A DNA stretch of 40,053 bases from Chitinophagaceae bacterium (GTDB lineage: Bacteria; Bacteroidota; Bacteroidia; Chitinophagales; Chitinophagaceae), in the NCBI GenBank assembly GCA_947450165.1, contig CANFUJ010000007.1, forward strand, positions 1-40,053, read 5' to 3'. Shown here in pieces: positions 8,850 to 18,346 of this stretch. The stretch's first letter is position 1. Each line of letters opens with the position of its first letter. The position numbers and the translations under genes are program-made. The notes under the pieces are model-generated. The model was not told the origin of the DNA and did not search any database. It saw only the letters and a program-made list of their open reading frames with translations.

Positions 8850-9299
8850 TTATCCCAACATCTCTTTTACCAAACTGCTGATGGTTTTACCGTCTGCTTT
8901 TCCTGCCAATTGTTTTGAAGCAACACCCATTACTTTTCCTAAATCTGCTGCAGTTGATGCACCAGTTTCAGTAATTATTATTTGAATCGCTGCTTTTATT
9001 TCAGCTTCAGTCATTTGCTTGGGTAAAAACTTTTCGATTACCGCCATTTCTTCTCTTTCTTTTACCGCTAAATCTTCTCTTCCTTGTTTTTCGAAAATAT
9101 CAAGCGAGTCTTTACGTTGTTTCATCATTTTTTGTAAAAACTTCAATTCAGTTGCTTCATCAATTTCTCCAGAAGCGCCTGGTTCTGTTTTGGCTTTAAT
9201 GATTTCAGCTTTTATTGCTCTTAATCCTCTTAACGCTGCTTCATTTTTTGATTTCATGGCTTCCTTCATTTCAGCCATAATTTGTTGTTCTAATGCCAT
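8850..9299 (-). CDS. GatB/YqeY domain protein
   Basis: 'MKSKNEAALRGLRAIKAEIIKAKTE...', 'FLPKQMTEAEI', 'DLGKVMGVASKQLAGKADGKTISSLVKEML'. Confidence 0.92.
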   Translation of the reverse strand: MALEQQIMAEMKEAMKSKNEAALRGLRAIKAEIIKAKTEPGASGEIDEATELKFLQKMMKQRKDSLDIFEKQGREDLAVKEREEMAVIEKFLPKQMTEAEIKAAIQIIITETGASTAADLGKVMGVASKQLAGKADGKTISSLVKEMLG

Positions 9300-9310
9300 T
9301 TTTATATTTT

Positions 9311-9661
9311 TTAATTAGATGATTGTTCGTTTATCATTTGCGCTTTAAATTTCTGATGAAATTGTTTTGCAAATGTTTTCATTTCGCTTGTTAATTCGTG
9401 TTGTTGTGTAGCACGGTCAAATGTGTCGGCCATACTCATCATCATTTGGTAAAAGAAATCACCCATTTCATCTACCATCATGTCTTTTGTCCACAAATCA
9501 ATACGCATTGCGGTTTGATCAGCTGCATCCCAAAAAGCCAAACACATGGCTTTTGATTTTTGAGTCATTTCCGCCGAACTATCGGACGCTTGCCAATTTA
9601 TTTGTTCTGGAATCTTATTCGGATCCAGCATTACATCTATTGTTATGGTTGATTTTTGCAT
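9311..9661 (-). CDS. gldC: Gliding motility protein GldC-like
   Basis: 'ITIDVMLDPNKIPEQINWQASDS', 'FWDAADQTAMRIDLWTKDMMVDEMGDFFYQMMMSMADTFDRAT' matches remembered GldC pattern. Confidence 0.85.
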   Translation of the reverse strand: MQKSTITIDVMLDPNKIPEQINWQASDSSAEMTQKSKAMCLAFWDAADQTAMRIDLWTKDMMVDEMGDFFYQMMMSMADTFDRATQQHELTSEMKTFAKQFHQKFKAQMINEQSSN

Positions 9662-9689
9662 AAAAAAATTTTGTCAAAGTTATACTATT

Positions 9690-10739
9690 CTATGCTTTTT
9701 TGTTGATTATCCAATCCCATAGTTTTTCAGAAACATCTTCCCATTGAATTTTTTCGGATTGTTTTTTCATGTGATCTATTATTGAATTTCTAAGGGCCTC
9801 ATCTTTATACAGCAATATCAAATTATCGGAAATGGCTTTTTCTGATAAATCGCAATAAACGGCTGCATTTTTAGCAATCGAATGGTAATGTTCATCTTCT
9901 GGAAGCAACATCGGAACTTTGTATTTGAAAGCAAGTTGATTCATCTCCATAAAAGAAGATTCATTTCCTCCAAATAAAGTAACATAAGCAGCCCCAAACA
10001 ATGCTGTATAATCTTCCGATTTGTTTATCAATAAAACATCAGAACGATATTTATAATTGGCCAGTAATTTCTTCGAACTTTTTAATTGTTTTTCATCTAG
10101 ATAGATAACCAATTTAAAATTAGATTGTTGCCATTTTTTAAACGCAGAAAAAGATTTTAATAGCATCAACAATTGAGCACTTGAACATCCTTTTTGAATG
10201 GCTATAAAAAAGTCTTTTTCGTCTGTAAACTGTTGTTTTATTTTGGTGCAATCTTCTATGGAAAGGGCTTCCATTTTTTCAACACCATAGTGAATTATGT
10301 TGACTTTGCTTTTTAATTCCGGAATGGTTTTGATTATTTTATCATGTACCGTTTCATTCGTGGCAATTAAAAAATCAGCATAATTGGTTTTTTTAAATTT
10401 CTGTTTTTGTTTGATGGCTTTTGTTTGATGAATCAATACAATTTTTGTAATCCCTTTTACAGGAATCGTTGATTCATTTGAACTGAAATAATAATCTACT
10501 TTATATTTTTTTAAATAAGCGCGTAGTTGAATTTGATTTAAAACGCTATGATAAACACCTGTATTATGGGCGTATTTTAATTTTACGGGTTTAATATTTG
10601 AAGGCATTTCTTTTTTAACTACATGATTTTTTTGATGTAGCATTATAAACTGCTGCGTAGGATATTTTAATGCAAGTTGTATAAAGCAATTGTAATTAAA
10701 ATCCGATGTTGTATTTGCAATTTGAAAAGCGATAATCAT
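9690..10739 (-). CDS. Glycosyltransferase (GT4/family-1 like)
   Basis: GT-B style layout with 'VNIIHYGVEKMEAL', 'FIAIQKGCSSAQLLMLLKSFSAFKKW', 'VPMLLPEDEHYHSIAKNAAVYCDL'. Confidence 0.65.
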   Translation of the reverse strand: MIIAFQIANTTSDFNYNCFIQLALKYPTQQFIMLHQKNHVVKKEMPSNIKPVKLKYAHNTGVYHSVLNQIQLRAYLKKYKVDYYFSSNESTIPVKGITKIVLIHQTKAIKQKQKFKKTNYADFLIATNETVHDKIIKTIPELKSKVNIIHYGVEKMEALSIEDCTKIKQQFTDEKDFFIAIQKGCSSAQLLMLLKSFSAFKKWQQSNFKLVIYLDEKQLKSSKKLLANYKYRSDVLLINKSEDYTALFGAAYVTLFGGNESSFMEMNQLAFKYKVPMLLPEDEHYHSIAKNAAVYCDLSEKAISDNLILLYKDEALRNSIIDHMKKQSEKIQWEDVSEKLWDWIINKKA

Positions 10740-10745
10740 AATCTG

Positions 10746-12035
10746 TTATTTCAATAATCTAACTTTTACCATTTCAATTCGAGTATCGCTTACATGAAGT
10801 ATATCAAACTCGATGTTGCCAATAATGATTTTTTGTTTTTGTTTTGGAATGGCATTATTATTTTGAATGATAAATCCCGAAAGCGTTTCTGCGCCTTCTG
10901 TACCATAAAAATTAAGTTGGTATTTCTGTTCAATGTAGTCTAGTTCGATTCTTCCGCTAAATAGATATTCATCTTCTGCCAATTGTTTTTCAACAAAATT
11001 TTCTGTTGTATCATATTCATCTTCTATCTCCCCAAAAAGTTCTTCAAGCAAATCCTCCATAGTTACAATACCTGCGGTTCCACCAAATTCATCAACTACC
11101 CAAGCAATGCTTTTTCTGTCTTTGGTAAATTTATTCATCAAATCAGTAGCGCTCATTGTTTCTGGTACAGCCGCAATAGGATGAAGAATTTCTATAGTCG
11201 TAGCTGGATTTTTAAACAAATCTAGGTGATGTATATATCCGATGATATTGTCGATATTGTTTTCAAAAACAATAATTCTACTCAACTTCGTTTCTATAAA
11301 TTTTTCTTTTATTGAAGCAATACTGGTATCTTTTTCTACGGCAATAATTTCTTTTCTAGGCAATAAGCAAGCACGAATTTTGGTATCACTTAAAGACAAA
11401 GCATTTTCAAATAATTTCTTATTATGTTCTGATGCTTCTTCGATTTCTTGATTTTTATTTTGCTGAAAAAAATGTTCAAGGTCTAATTTGGTAAATGCTT
11501 CTTTTTTGTTTTTAATTTTTACATTAAAAATGTATTTCAAAATCCATTCAGAAATATTTACCAACAAAGCTGCAAAAGACGAAAAAAGTTGATAAAAAAA
11601 ATTCATCAATTTGCTGATAAAAACAGAGTGAATAATTTGCTCGTTCTTTATTCTAAAGAAAGTTCTTACAATAAAAACAGTAAACAATAAAATGGTAGTA
11701 GATAAAATGGTTTCAACCAATAATTGAATGTAGCTGATGTAATCAGATGCAGATTCGGGCAACAAATTTTTTATCCAATTCCAAACTGGAAGAAGCATAT
11801 CTCCAATAAGTAATCCATAAACAACGGACAAAATCGTTAACCCTACTAGAAGTGTTCCAATAAATCGGGTTGAGTTTTCAGAAAAACGACTCCAAGTCTT
11901 TCCGCTTATAGTTCCTTGCTTTTTCTTTAACTCTATGGATAATTTGTTTACCGAAATAAATGCGATTTCAATTCCATAAAAAAAAGCAATTAATAAAAGC
12001 GAACTAATTATGGCAAGCAGTGAAATCCAATTCAT
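10746..12035 (-). CDS. gldE: CNNM/HlyC-CorC family transporter-like protein (GldE-like)
   Basis: N-terminal TM domain (DUF21-like), CBS pair, 'FGGTAGIVTMEDLLEELFGEIEDEYD' and C-terminal CorC/HlyC domain; near gldC. Confidence 0.75.
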   Translation of the reverse strand: MNWISLLAIISSLLLIAFFYGIEIAFISVNKLSIELKKKQGTISGKTWSRFSENSTRFIGTLLVGLTILSVVYGLLIGDMLLPVWNWIKNLLPESASDYISYIQLLVETILSTTILLFTVFIVRTFFRIKNEQIIHSVFISKLMNFFYQLFSSFAALLVNISEWILKYIFNVKIKNKKEAFTKLDLEHFFQQNKNQEIEEASEHNKKLFENALSLSDTKIRACLLPRKEIIAVEKDTSIASIKEKFIETKLSRIIVFENNIDNIIGYIHHLDLFKNPATTIEILHPIAAVPETMSATDLMNKFTKDRKSIAWVVDEFGGTAGIVTMEDLLEELFGEIEDEYDTTENFVEKQLAEDEYLFSGRIELDYIEQKYQLNFYGTEGAETLSGFIIQNNNAIPKQKQKIIIGNIEFDILHVSDTRIEMVKVRLLK

Positions 12036-12065
12036 ATAAAATATTTAAACGTTTGTTTGATATGA

Positions 12066-12641
12066 TCAGTTTTTCAAAAATTCGGCAAGAATTTCTTTTG
12101 CCTGATTACAAGCATTCTCTAAAACATTATTAACGATAATTTTATCAAAATGTTCCTTAAATCCAATTTCGTAAGATGCTTTATTGATGCGTGCGTTGAG
12201 TGACTCTTCGGTTTCTGTTCCTCTTGATAACAATCTTTTTTTAAGTTCATCTACTGATGGTGGTTCCACAAAAATGCTCATTGTGTTTTCGGGATATTGC
12301 TGCTGAATATGCAACGCTCCTTTTACATCAATATCCAAAACTGGCACTTTGTTTAACGACCAAATACGTTTGAGCTCCGATTTTAACGTACCATAATATT
12401 TCCCTTCATATACCATTTCCCATTCTGCAAATTCTTTTTTTTGAATTTTAGATTTAAACAACTCGGGCGAAATAAAATAGTAATCTTTTCCATCTTCTTC
12501 ATTTGCTCTCGGCTTTCGGGTTGTTGCTGATATTGAAAAAGTAAGCTCCGGAAACTCTTGCATTAAAAAATGGGTAATCGATGTTTTTCCAGCTCCGGAA
12601 GGTGCGGTAATAATTAATATTTTCTGATGTTTAGTTTCCAT
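12066..12641 (-). CDS. gmk: Guanylate kinase
   Basis: 'LIITAPSGAGKTSITHFLM', 'SISATTRKPRANEEDGKDYYFIS', 'DIDVKGALHIQ', 'RLLSRGTETEESLNARI'. Confidence 0.96.
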   Translation of the reverse strand: METKHQKILIITAPSGAGKTSITHFLMQEFPELTFSISATTRKPRANEEDGKDYYFISPELFKSKIQKKEFAEWEMVYEGKYYGTLKSELKRIWSLNKVPVLDIDVKGALHIQQQYPENTMSIFVEPPSVDELKKRLLSRGTETEESLNARINKASYEIGFKEHFDKIIVNNVLENACNQAKEILAEFLKN

Positions 12642-12725
12642 TTTTGCTACGCCTAAAATAAAAAATAATGTTTACAAAATAGCCAACAATTTACATTGCA
12701 GGCTATTCTTTTTAATGATGGTTTC

Positions 12726-14033
12726 TTAATCCTTGCGGATGATTTCGGCACCCAACGCTTTTAAACGCTCGTCTATATATTGATACCCTCTATCTATTTG
12801 TTCAATATTTTGAATAACGCTTTTCCCTTCTGCACTCAATGCAGCAATTAATAATGCTACTCCGGCACGAATATCAGGTGAGCTCATGGTAATTCCCCTT
12901 AATTTTTTTTGTCTTTCCATACCAACTACTACGGCACGATGCGGATCACATAAAATAACCTGTGCACCCATTTCAATTAGTTTATCTACAAAGAACAATC
13001 TGCTTTCAAACATTTTTTGATGGATAAGCACACTGCCTTTTGCCTGAATAGCCGTTACCAAAATTATACTTAATAAATCGGGTGTTAATCCTGGCCAAGG
13101 ATGGTCGTAAATGGTGGGAATACCGCCTTCAAGATAGGTTTGAATTTCATAAATATCTTGAGCAGGAATATGAATATCATCATCATTGAAATTCATTTTT
13201 ATGCCCAATTGTTGAAACTTTTCTGGGATAACGCCTAGTTCTTTTAAGCCTACATTTTTTATAATGATGTCACTTTGCGTCATGGCGGCCATGCCAATAA
13301 AACTTCCCACTTCAATCATATCCGGCAGCATGGTATGTGTTGTACCATTTAAAGTTTCAACCCCTTGTATAATAAGCATGTTACTTCCTATGCCTTCAAT
13401 TTTTGCGCCCATTCTGTTGAGCATCTTACAAAGTTGTTGAATGTAAGGTTCGCAAGCTGCATTATAAATGGTGGTGGTTCCTTCGGCCAAACTAGCAGCC
13501 ATTAAAATATTAGCGGTTCCAGTTACACTTGGCTCATCCAATTGCATGAATGTACCTTTCAAACCAGCTGTTTTTAACTGAAAACAATTTGCGTTTTCAT
13601 CATAAAAATAATCGGCACCTAATTTTTGAAAGCCGATGATATGCGTATCTAATTTTCTTCTGCCTATTTTATCACCTCCTGGTTTTGGTAAATACGCTTT
13701 TTTAAAACGAGCAAGTAATGGACCAGCAAGCATTACCGAACCCCTTAATCGACCACTTTTTTTGTGAAACGCCTCACTGGAAAGGTAATCTACATCCACA
13801 TCATCTGCTTGAAAAGTACAAGTTTGACGATCTGTGCGGTTTACTTTTACATTGATTTCTTTTAATAATTCAATCAATAAGTTTACGTCAATAATATCGG
13901 GGATGTTTTGAATAACAACAGGTTCTTTTGTTAACAAAACGGCACTTATAATTTGCAGCGCTTCGTTTTTGGCCCCCTGAGGTTGAATTGTACCTGAAAG
14001 TTTTTTTCCACCAACGACTTCAAAAATACTCAT
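12726..14033 (-). CDS. murA: UDP-N-acetylglucosamine 1-carboxyvinyltransferase
   Basis: 'GTIQPQGAKNEALQIISAVLLT', 'SGRLRGSVMLAGPLLARF', 'PDIRAGVALLIAALSAEGKSVI.NIEQIDRGYQYIDERLKALGAEI'. Confidence 0.95.
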   Translation of the reverse strand: MSIFEVVGGKKLSGTIQPQGAKNEALQIISAVLLTKEPVVIQNIPDIIDVNLLIELLKEINVKVNRTDRQTCTFQADDVDVDYLSSEAFHKKSGRLRGSVMLAGPLLARFKKAYLPKPGGDKIGRRKLDTHIIGFQKLGADYFYDENANCFQLKTAGLKGTFMQLDEPSVTGTANILMAASLAEGTTTIYNAACEPYIQQLCKMLNRMGAKIEGIGSNMLIIQGVETLNGTTHTMLPDMIEVGSFIGMAAMTQSDIIIKNVGLKELGVIPEKFQQLGIKMNFNDDDIHIPAQDIYEIQTYLEGGIPTIYDHPWPGLTPDLLSIILVTAIQAKGSVLIHQKMFESRLFFVDKLIEMGAQVILCDPHRAVVVGMERQKKLRGITMSSPDIRAGVALLIAALSAEGKSVIQNIEQIDRGYQYIDERLKALGAEIIRKD

Positions 14034-14273
14034 GTATTATAGATTTTTTCTTTGAACGCAAAGATGAATATTTAATTTGAAAGTTAGCGTTTGAATTTGG
14101 AGGATGTTGGATTATTTATAATGGTAGGGGTTAAAATGTTTCGGGTTTGAGGTTTGGTATCAAGCATCCAGTAATATTGTATTGTATTCTAGATTTTAAA
14201 TCGATAGTTTTAATTTTATTGACAGTAAAAAGTAAATCAAAAAAAGAACTAGGCGGTTTTACGTTTAAATTTT

Positions 14274-14281
14274 TACTTTTG
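14274..14281 (+). promoter_or_regulatory. Bacteroidota -7 element (TAnnTTTG)
   Basis: TACTTTTG, 16 bp before the ATG at 14298. Confidence 0.5.
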
Positions 14282-14297
14282 GCTTAATTACTCCATC

Positions 14298-14732
14298 ATG
14301 AAACTAAAAATATCCAACGATGATTTAGCCGATGCATTTTTTGAGGATTCTCATGTATTGGGAGTTGTGTCATCATTAAAAAACTATCAGTTTATTTGGC
14401 ATATCAACCAGCAACTTGGATTTACATTTAGATTAAATAGCGAACTTGAAATAGAACTTAAAAAAAAAACCAGGAATTATTTCTTTTCGATTTACGAATA
14501 CCAAATTCCTCAAACGAGTTTGGTATATTACATTTATCATAATCAAAACAATGGCGAATATTTACTTCCAGAGTTTAAGCACCTCGATTTTATTTGGATG
14601 ATTAAAGGCGAAGATTTTACATTGAAAGAATTAGAGGCTCTTCAAAAAACAATTAAATTGATGCCTTCTGTTCAGTTTGTTATAGAAATGGATCAAGAAA
14701 AAATTAAAAACAAACAACACTTAATCTTTTAA
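14298..14732 (+). CDS. IPExxxVDY family protein
   Basis: '[18 protein letters not shown]' variant of the IPExxxVDY signature; length 144 aa typical. Confidence 0.75.
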   Translation: MKLKISNDDLADAFFEDSHVLGVVSSLKNYQFIWHINQQLGFTFRLNSELEIELKKKTRNYFFSIYEYQIPQTSLVYYIYHNQNNGEYLLPEFKHLDFIWMIKGEDFTLKELEALQKTIKLMPSVQFVIEMDQEKIKNKQHLIF

Positions 14733-14734
14733 TC

Positions 14735-14965
14735 ATGTGGACAAACGACAATAATGTTTTGTATAAAAAATTTCAATTTAAAAACTTCTCTGAAGCTTTT
14801 GCGTTTATGACAAGAGTGGCATTAGAAGCAGAGAAAATGGACCATCATCCAAAATGGAGCAACGTATACAACACTGTAGAGATATGGCTTAGCACCCACG
14901 ATGCTGGAAATATAATTACCGATAAGGATAAAAACCTCGCTGCAAAAATTGATGGTTTACTTTAA
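14735..14965 (+). CDS. 4a-hydroxytetrahydrobiopterin dehydratase (pterin-4a-carbinolamine dehydratase)
   Basis: '[55 protein letters not shown]' PCD signature. Confidence 0.95.
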   Translation: MWTNDNNVLYKKFQFKNFSEAFAFMTRVALEAEKMDHHPKWSNVYNTVEIWLSTHDAGNIITDKDKNLAAKIDGLL

Positions 14966-15000
14966 AACAGATTATCAATTGAAATATTGTGATTGCTTCA

Positions 15001-15077
15001 CCTTAAACCAGCGAAGCGAATTAAACCATTAAACTTCTACTCCTTAAACCCGCGCAGCAAATTAAACCGTTAAACTT
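15001..15077. repeat. Two tandem copies of a dispersed intergenic repeat (core CCTTAAACCnGCGnAGCrAATTAAACC)
   Basis: 15001-15036 CCTTAAACCAGCGAAGCGAATTAAACCATTAAACTT and 15042-15077 CCTTAAACCCGCGCAGCAAATTAAACCGTTAAACTT. Confidence 0.9.
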
Positions 15078-15085
15078 TTAAACCT

Positions 15086-16141
15086 TTATAGCTTTACTTC
15101 TATCGCTTTTTCTTTTTGGGCAACAAAAACACCAATAGGTTCAATAAAATTTTCTAACCCATTTTGTTTGAGCAATGCTACTACTTCTTCAAAAGCATTT
15201 GGATTGACGCTAAATAATAAGCCACCATTGGTTTGTGGATCAGGCAATAAATTAAATGCTTCCATCACATTCACCCCTTTTTCAAAACTGGTTTTTGCAG
15301 AATAACTGTTCCAGTTTCTATAAGTTGCATCTGGTACAATTCTTTTTGAAAGATATTCTTTTGCGCCTTCAATAACTGGAATTTTTGAATAAAATAAATC
15401 TATCGACAAATCAGCGCCTTCTGCCATTTCTATACAATGTCCAAGTAAGCCAAAACCTGTAACATCTGTAACAGCAGTAATTCCATCTATTTCAGCTAAT
15501 TTTTCGCCCAATGAATTTAGTGTGGTCATTTGGGAAATCATCTTTGTAAGATGCCCACCTTCAATTACATCTCTTTTTTGTGCGGTGGCTAAAATGCCTA
15601 CTCCTATTGGCTTTGTAATGAATAATAAATCGCCTTCTTTACTCGTGTTGTTTTTTTTGATTTTTGATGTGTCAACAATTCCTGTTACTGCTAATCCAAA
15701 CATCGGTTCTTGTGTGTCAATGGTATGTCCACCAGCCAAGGGTATTCCTGCTTTTGAACAAATATCACGTGCACCATCCAACACTTGACGTGCCAATTCA
15801 GTAGATAGTTTTTCAATTGGCCAACCTAATATAGCCACAGCCATCAATGGCTTTCCGCCCATTGCGTAAACATCACTTATCGCATTTGCTGAAGCAATTT
15901 GTCCAAAATTAAATGCATCATCTACAATAGGCATAAAAAAATCTGTTGTAGATATAATTGATTTACCACCGCCAATATCATAAACTGCCGCATCATCATT
16001 GGTGTTATTGCCCACCAACAAATTTGGGAAATTTATTGATGGCATTTTCGACGAAAGCATTTCTTGCAATACATTTGGTGCAATTTTGCATCCACAACCA
16101 GCCCCTTTTGAAAATTGCGTTAACCTTATTTTTTCTTCCAA
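15086..16141 (-). CDS. selD: Selenide, water dikinase
   Basis: 'IRLTQFSKGAGCGCKIAPNVLQEML' catalytic Cys motif, 'DVYAMGGKPLMAVAILGWP', 'LAGGHTIDTQEPMFGLAVTG'. Confidence 0.95.
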   Translation of the reverse strand: MEEKIRLTQFSKGAGCGCKIAPNVLQEMLSSKMPSINFPNLLVGNNTNDDAAVYDIGGGKSIISTTDFFMPIVDDAFNFGQIASANAISDVYAMGGKPLMAVAILGWPIEKLSTELARQVLDGARDICSKAGIPLAGGHTIDTQEPMFGLAVTGIVDTSKIKKNNTSKEGDLLFITKPIGVGILATAQKRDVIEGGHLTKMISQMTTLNSLGEKLAEIDGITAVTDVTGFGLLGHCIEMAEGADLSIDLFYSKIPVIEGAKEYLSKRIVPDATYRNWNSYSAKTSFEKGVNVMEAFNLLPDPQTNGGLLFSVNPNAFEEVVALLKQNGLENFIEPIGVFVAQKEKAIEVKL

Positions 16142-16146
16142 AGTTT

Positions 16147-17196
16147 TTAATTTTTAATTGATGATAAAACCATTTCAGCATTAGTTTTCGGACTAATTTC
16201 TAAAAGTTCGATTTTTTGTAAAAGGTGTTCTACATTTTCACGTTTATGCAACGACGTTATATAGTTTTTGTCGTAATAGTTGAGTAAATTATGAAACGCT
16301 TCTTTAATGTTATTGTCTTCGAAAAGTGCCAATGTAATCTTTGTTTCATTTGGCCCAAAACGTTTTTGAATTCTAATGGTGGCTTCCTTTAAAGCATCTA
16401 TCTCAAGATTGCCATAGGATTGAAGTATAAAGTTCAATCTATTTTCAAAAGGTATATCTATAAAATATAACGGCGATTTTCTAACACTATTCCAAAATGC
16501 ATTGGGAATAATTAAATCGCCAATACGCTGACTCTCATCTTCCACCCAAAAGTAGTTTGTATTGTGTTGTGCATTTTTTTCAGAAATTTTAAGCGCTAAA
16601 ATGTTTTCAAACATTTCTTGAGTAGGTTGCGGCATTTGTCCAATACCACCAAATGCAGATCCCTTATGGTTTGCAATACCTTCTAAATCAATGATGTTTT
16701 CGCCCAATCTTTCCAACTCATGAAGTGTTTCTGTTTTTGCGCTTCCTGTATAACCGCCCAATACTTTTATTTCATAAGGATATTCAAATTGTACCAATAC
16801 CCAATTTCTAAATGCTTTATAACCACCTTCTAATAGATAAACATCATAGCCGTATAAATTAAGCAACCAGGCCACTGCCGCACTACGCATGCCTCCTCGC
16901 CAACAATGCACCAAGATTTTTTTGTTGTTGGGTTGTATCCTATCACACAATTTCTCCACTTCCTCAACCATGCTGCGCATTTTTGTTCCAAAGAAATCAA
17001 GCCCTAATTTAATGGCCATTTCTTTGCTTTGCTTTTTATATGCAGTGCCAACAATCTTTCGCTCTTCATTTGAAAATAACGGTAATGACACCGCGCCAGG
17101 ATAATGCGCATGGTTATATTCTTCAGGACTTCTTACATCAAATACCAAATGATGTTCTGAAAGTGCAATAAAATCAGATACGCTAATTTTTTTCAT
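16147..17196 (-). CDS. selU: tRNA 2-selenouridine synthase (rhodanese + P-loop)
   Basis: Rhodanese 'FDVRSPEEYNHAHYPGAVSLPLF', 'ILVHCWRGGMRSAAVAWLL', then 'VLGGYTGSAKTETLHELERLGENIIDLEGIANHKGSAFGGIGQMPQPTQEMFENILA'; adjacent to selD. Confidence 0.93.
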   Translation of the reverse strand: MKKISVSDFIALSEHHLVFDVRSPEEYNHAHYPGAVSLPLFSNEERKIVGTAYKKQSKEMAIKLGLDFFGTKMRSMVEEVEKLCDRIQPNNKKILVHCWRGGMRSAAVAWLLNLYGYDVYLLEGGYKAFRNWVLVQFEYPYEIKVLGGYTGSAKTETLHELERLGENIIDLEGIANHKGSAFGGIGQMPQPTQEMFENILALKISEKNAQHNTNYFWVEDESQRIGDLIIPNAFWNSVRKSPLYFIDIPFENRLNFILQSYGNLEIDALKEATIRIQKRFGPNETKITLALFEDNNIKEAFHNLLNYYDKNYITSLHKRENVEHLLQKIELLEISPKTNAEMVLSSIKN

Positions 17197-17285
17197 AATG
17201 CCATTAGATGCACTAAGGTAATTATGAAATGGGAAACAATGGTTAAATAAAAAATGACAAGCAGATTTTTAAACAACTACATGAA

Positions 17286-18344
17286 TTAGAAAAACTCCCA
17301 AGGATAACGGACATTACAATCACCAGAGTTTCCGGTTGGACAAGGTACGTCTCCCCCTGTTACATTAAAATCTTTTTGAACGCCAAATTCCATACTACCA
17401 AAGGTCGTCTTTATTCCTGGTCTGTAAATGTCCACATCATAATTTAAACCCATCTTTGAAGTGTATGCGCCTTTATCTAATACTGCCATTTTCTTGCCCA
17501 ATTTCCAAGTTACACCTATGCAAAAACTACTGTTGTTGGCTAAGCCAATTGCATTTCTATACCACAATCCAAACTCAATGGGAAAGTCTGCATAATCTAT
17601 AATTACACCAGCGCTAATAACACTTGATTTACCTTGAAACTGTGTAATAATGGTTGGCTTTAATCCAATAACATTGTATTCATTTACGTTACTATAACTT
17701 AAATGCGTGGTTATTTTTTTAGGAAGCTTTGAGTCATCAGGTGTTCCAACAAAACTTGTAGCTGGCTCATTCATATGATGTACAGCAGCACCAATCATAA
17801 AGTTTCTATAGGTAAAAACAAACCCCGAAGAAAAATCAAAATAGTTTTTAGAATTGATGGTTTTAAACAGCTCTACATCTGATGGTAAACCAGTAATGCC
17901 ATTTTGATTGAGCTGATCTATAAAAACAAATTGAGACGGATTTACCCTTGCAAAGTTATACCCTGCCTGTAAAGCAATATTTAAAAACCATTCTTTACAA
18001 CTCACATTTGTACCAAAACTTCTTCCTACAATGCCACTGATATTTGTATTGGAGATGTATCCTTTTGATTGATGATTTACATTAAATCCAAGGTTCAATA
18101 TGTTTCTTCTACTATCATCATAAATGGCGTAATCCATTCCCCCAGAAAAATATTTGTAAGGCTTGTATAAATTAAACCATTGCAATTTTGTTACTGCTGA
18201 TAATCGCAGATAATCTTTACCTGTGCCCGTTAATCCAGGATTAAAGTACATTGGGGTATAGCTAAACTGACTATAAAGCGCATCTTGTGTAAATCCAAAA
18301 TGAAACGTCAATAATACAAATAGGGTTAAAGTAATTTTTTTCAT
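17286..18344 (-). CDS. PorP/SprF family type IX secretion system-associated membrane protein
   Basis: 'QDALYSQFSYTPMYFNPGLTGTGKDYLRLSAVTKLQWF' and 'AAVHHMNEP', characteristic of PorP/SprF; 2 bp downstream of the giant CHU_C-type protein gene. Confidence 0.92.
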   Translation of the reverse strand: MKKITLTLFVLLTFHFGFTQDALYSQFSYTPMYFNPGLTGTGKDYLRLSAVTKLQWFNLYKPYKYFSGGMDYAIYDDSRRNILNLGFNVNHQSKGYISNTNISGIVGRSFGTNVSCKEWFLNIALQAGYNFARVNPSQFVFIDQLNQNGITGLPSDVELFKTINSKNYFDFSSGFVFTYRNFMIGAAVHHMNEPATSFVGTPDDSKLPKKITTHLSYSNVNEYNVIGLKPTIITQFQGKSSVISAGVIIDYADFPIEFGLWYRNAIGLANNSSFCIGVTWKLGKKMAVLDKGAYTSKMGLNYDVDIYRPGIKTTFGSMEFGVQKDFNVTGGDVPCPTGNSGDCNVRYPWEFF

Positions 18345-18346
18345 AA

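Noticed and set aside
9675-9682. CAAAGTTA (complement of TAACTTTG) as a gldC promoter
   Set aside because: The -7 element matches, but no -33 TTTG at proper spacing and it lies tightly between co-oriented genes; too weak to list.
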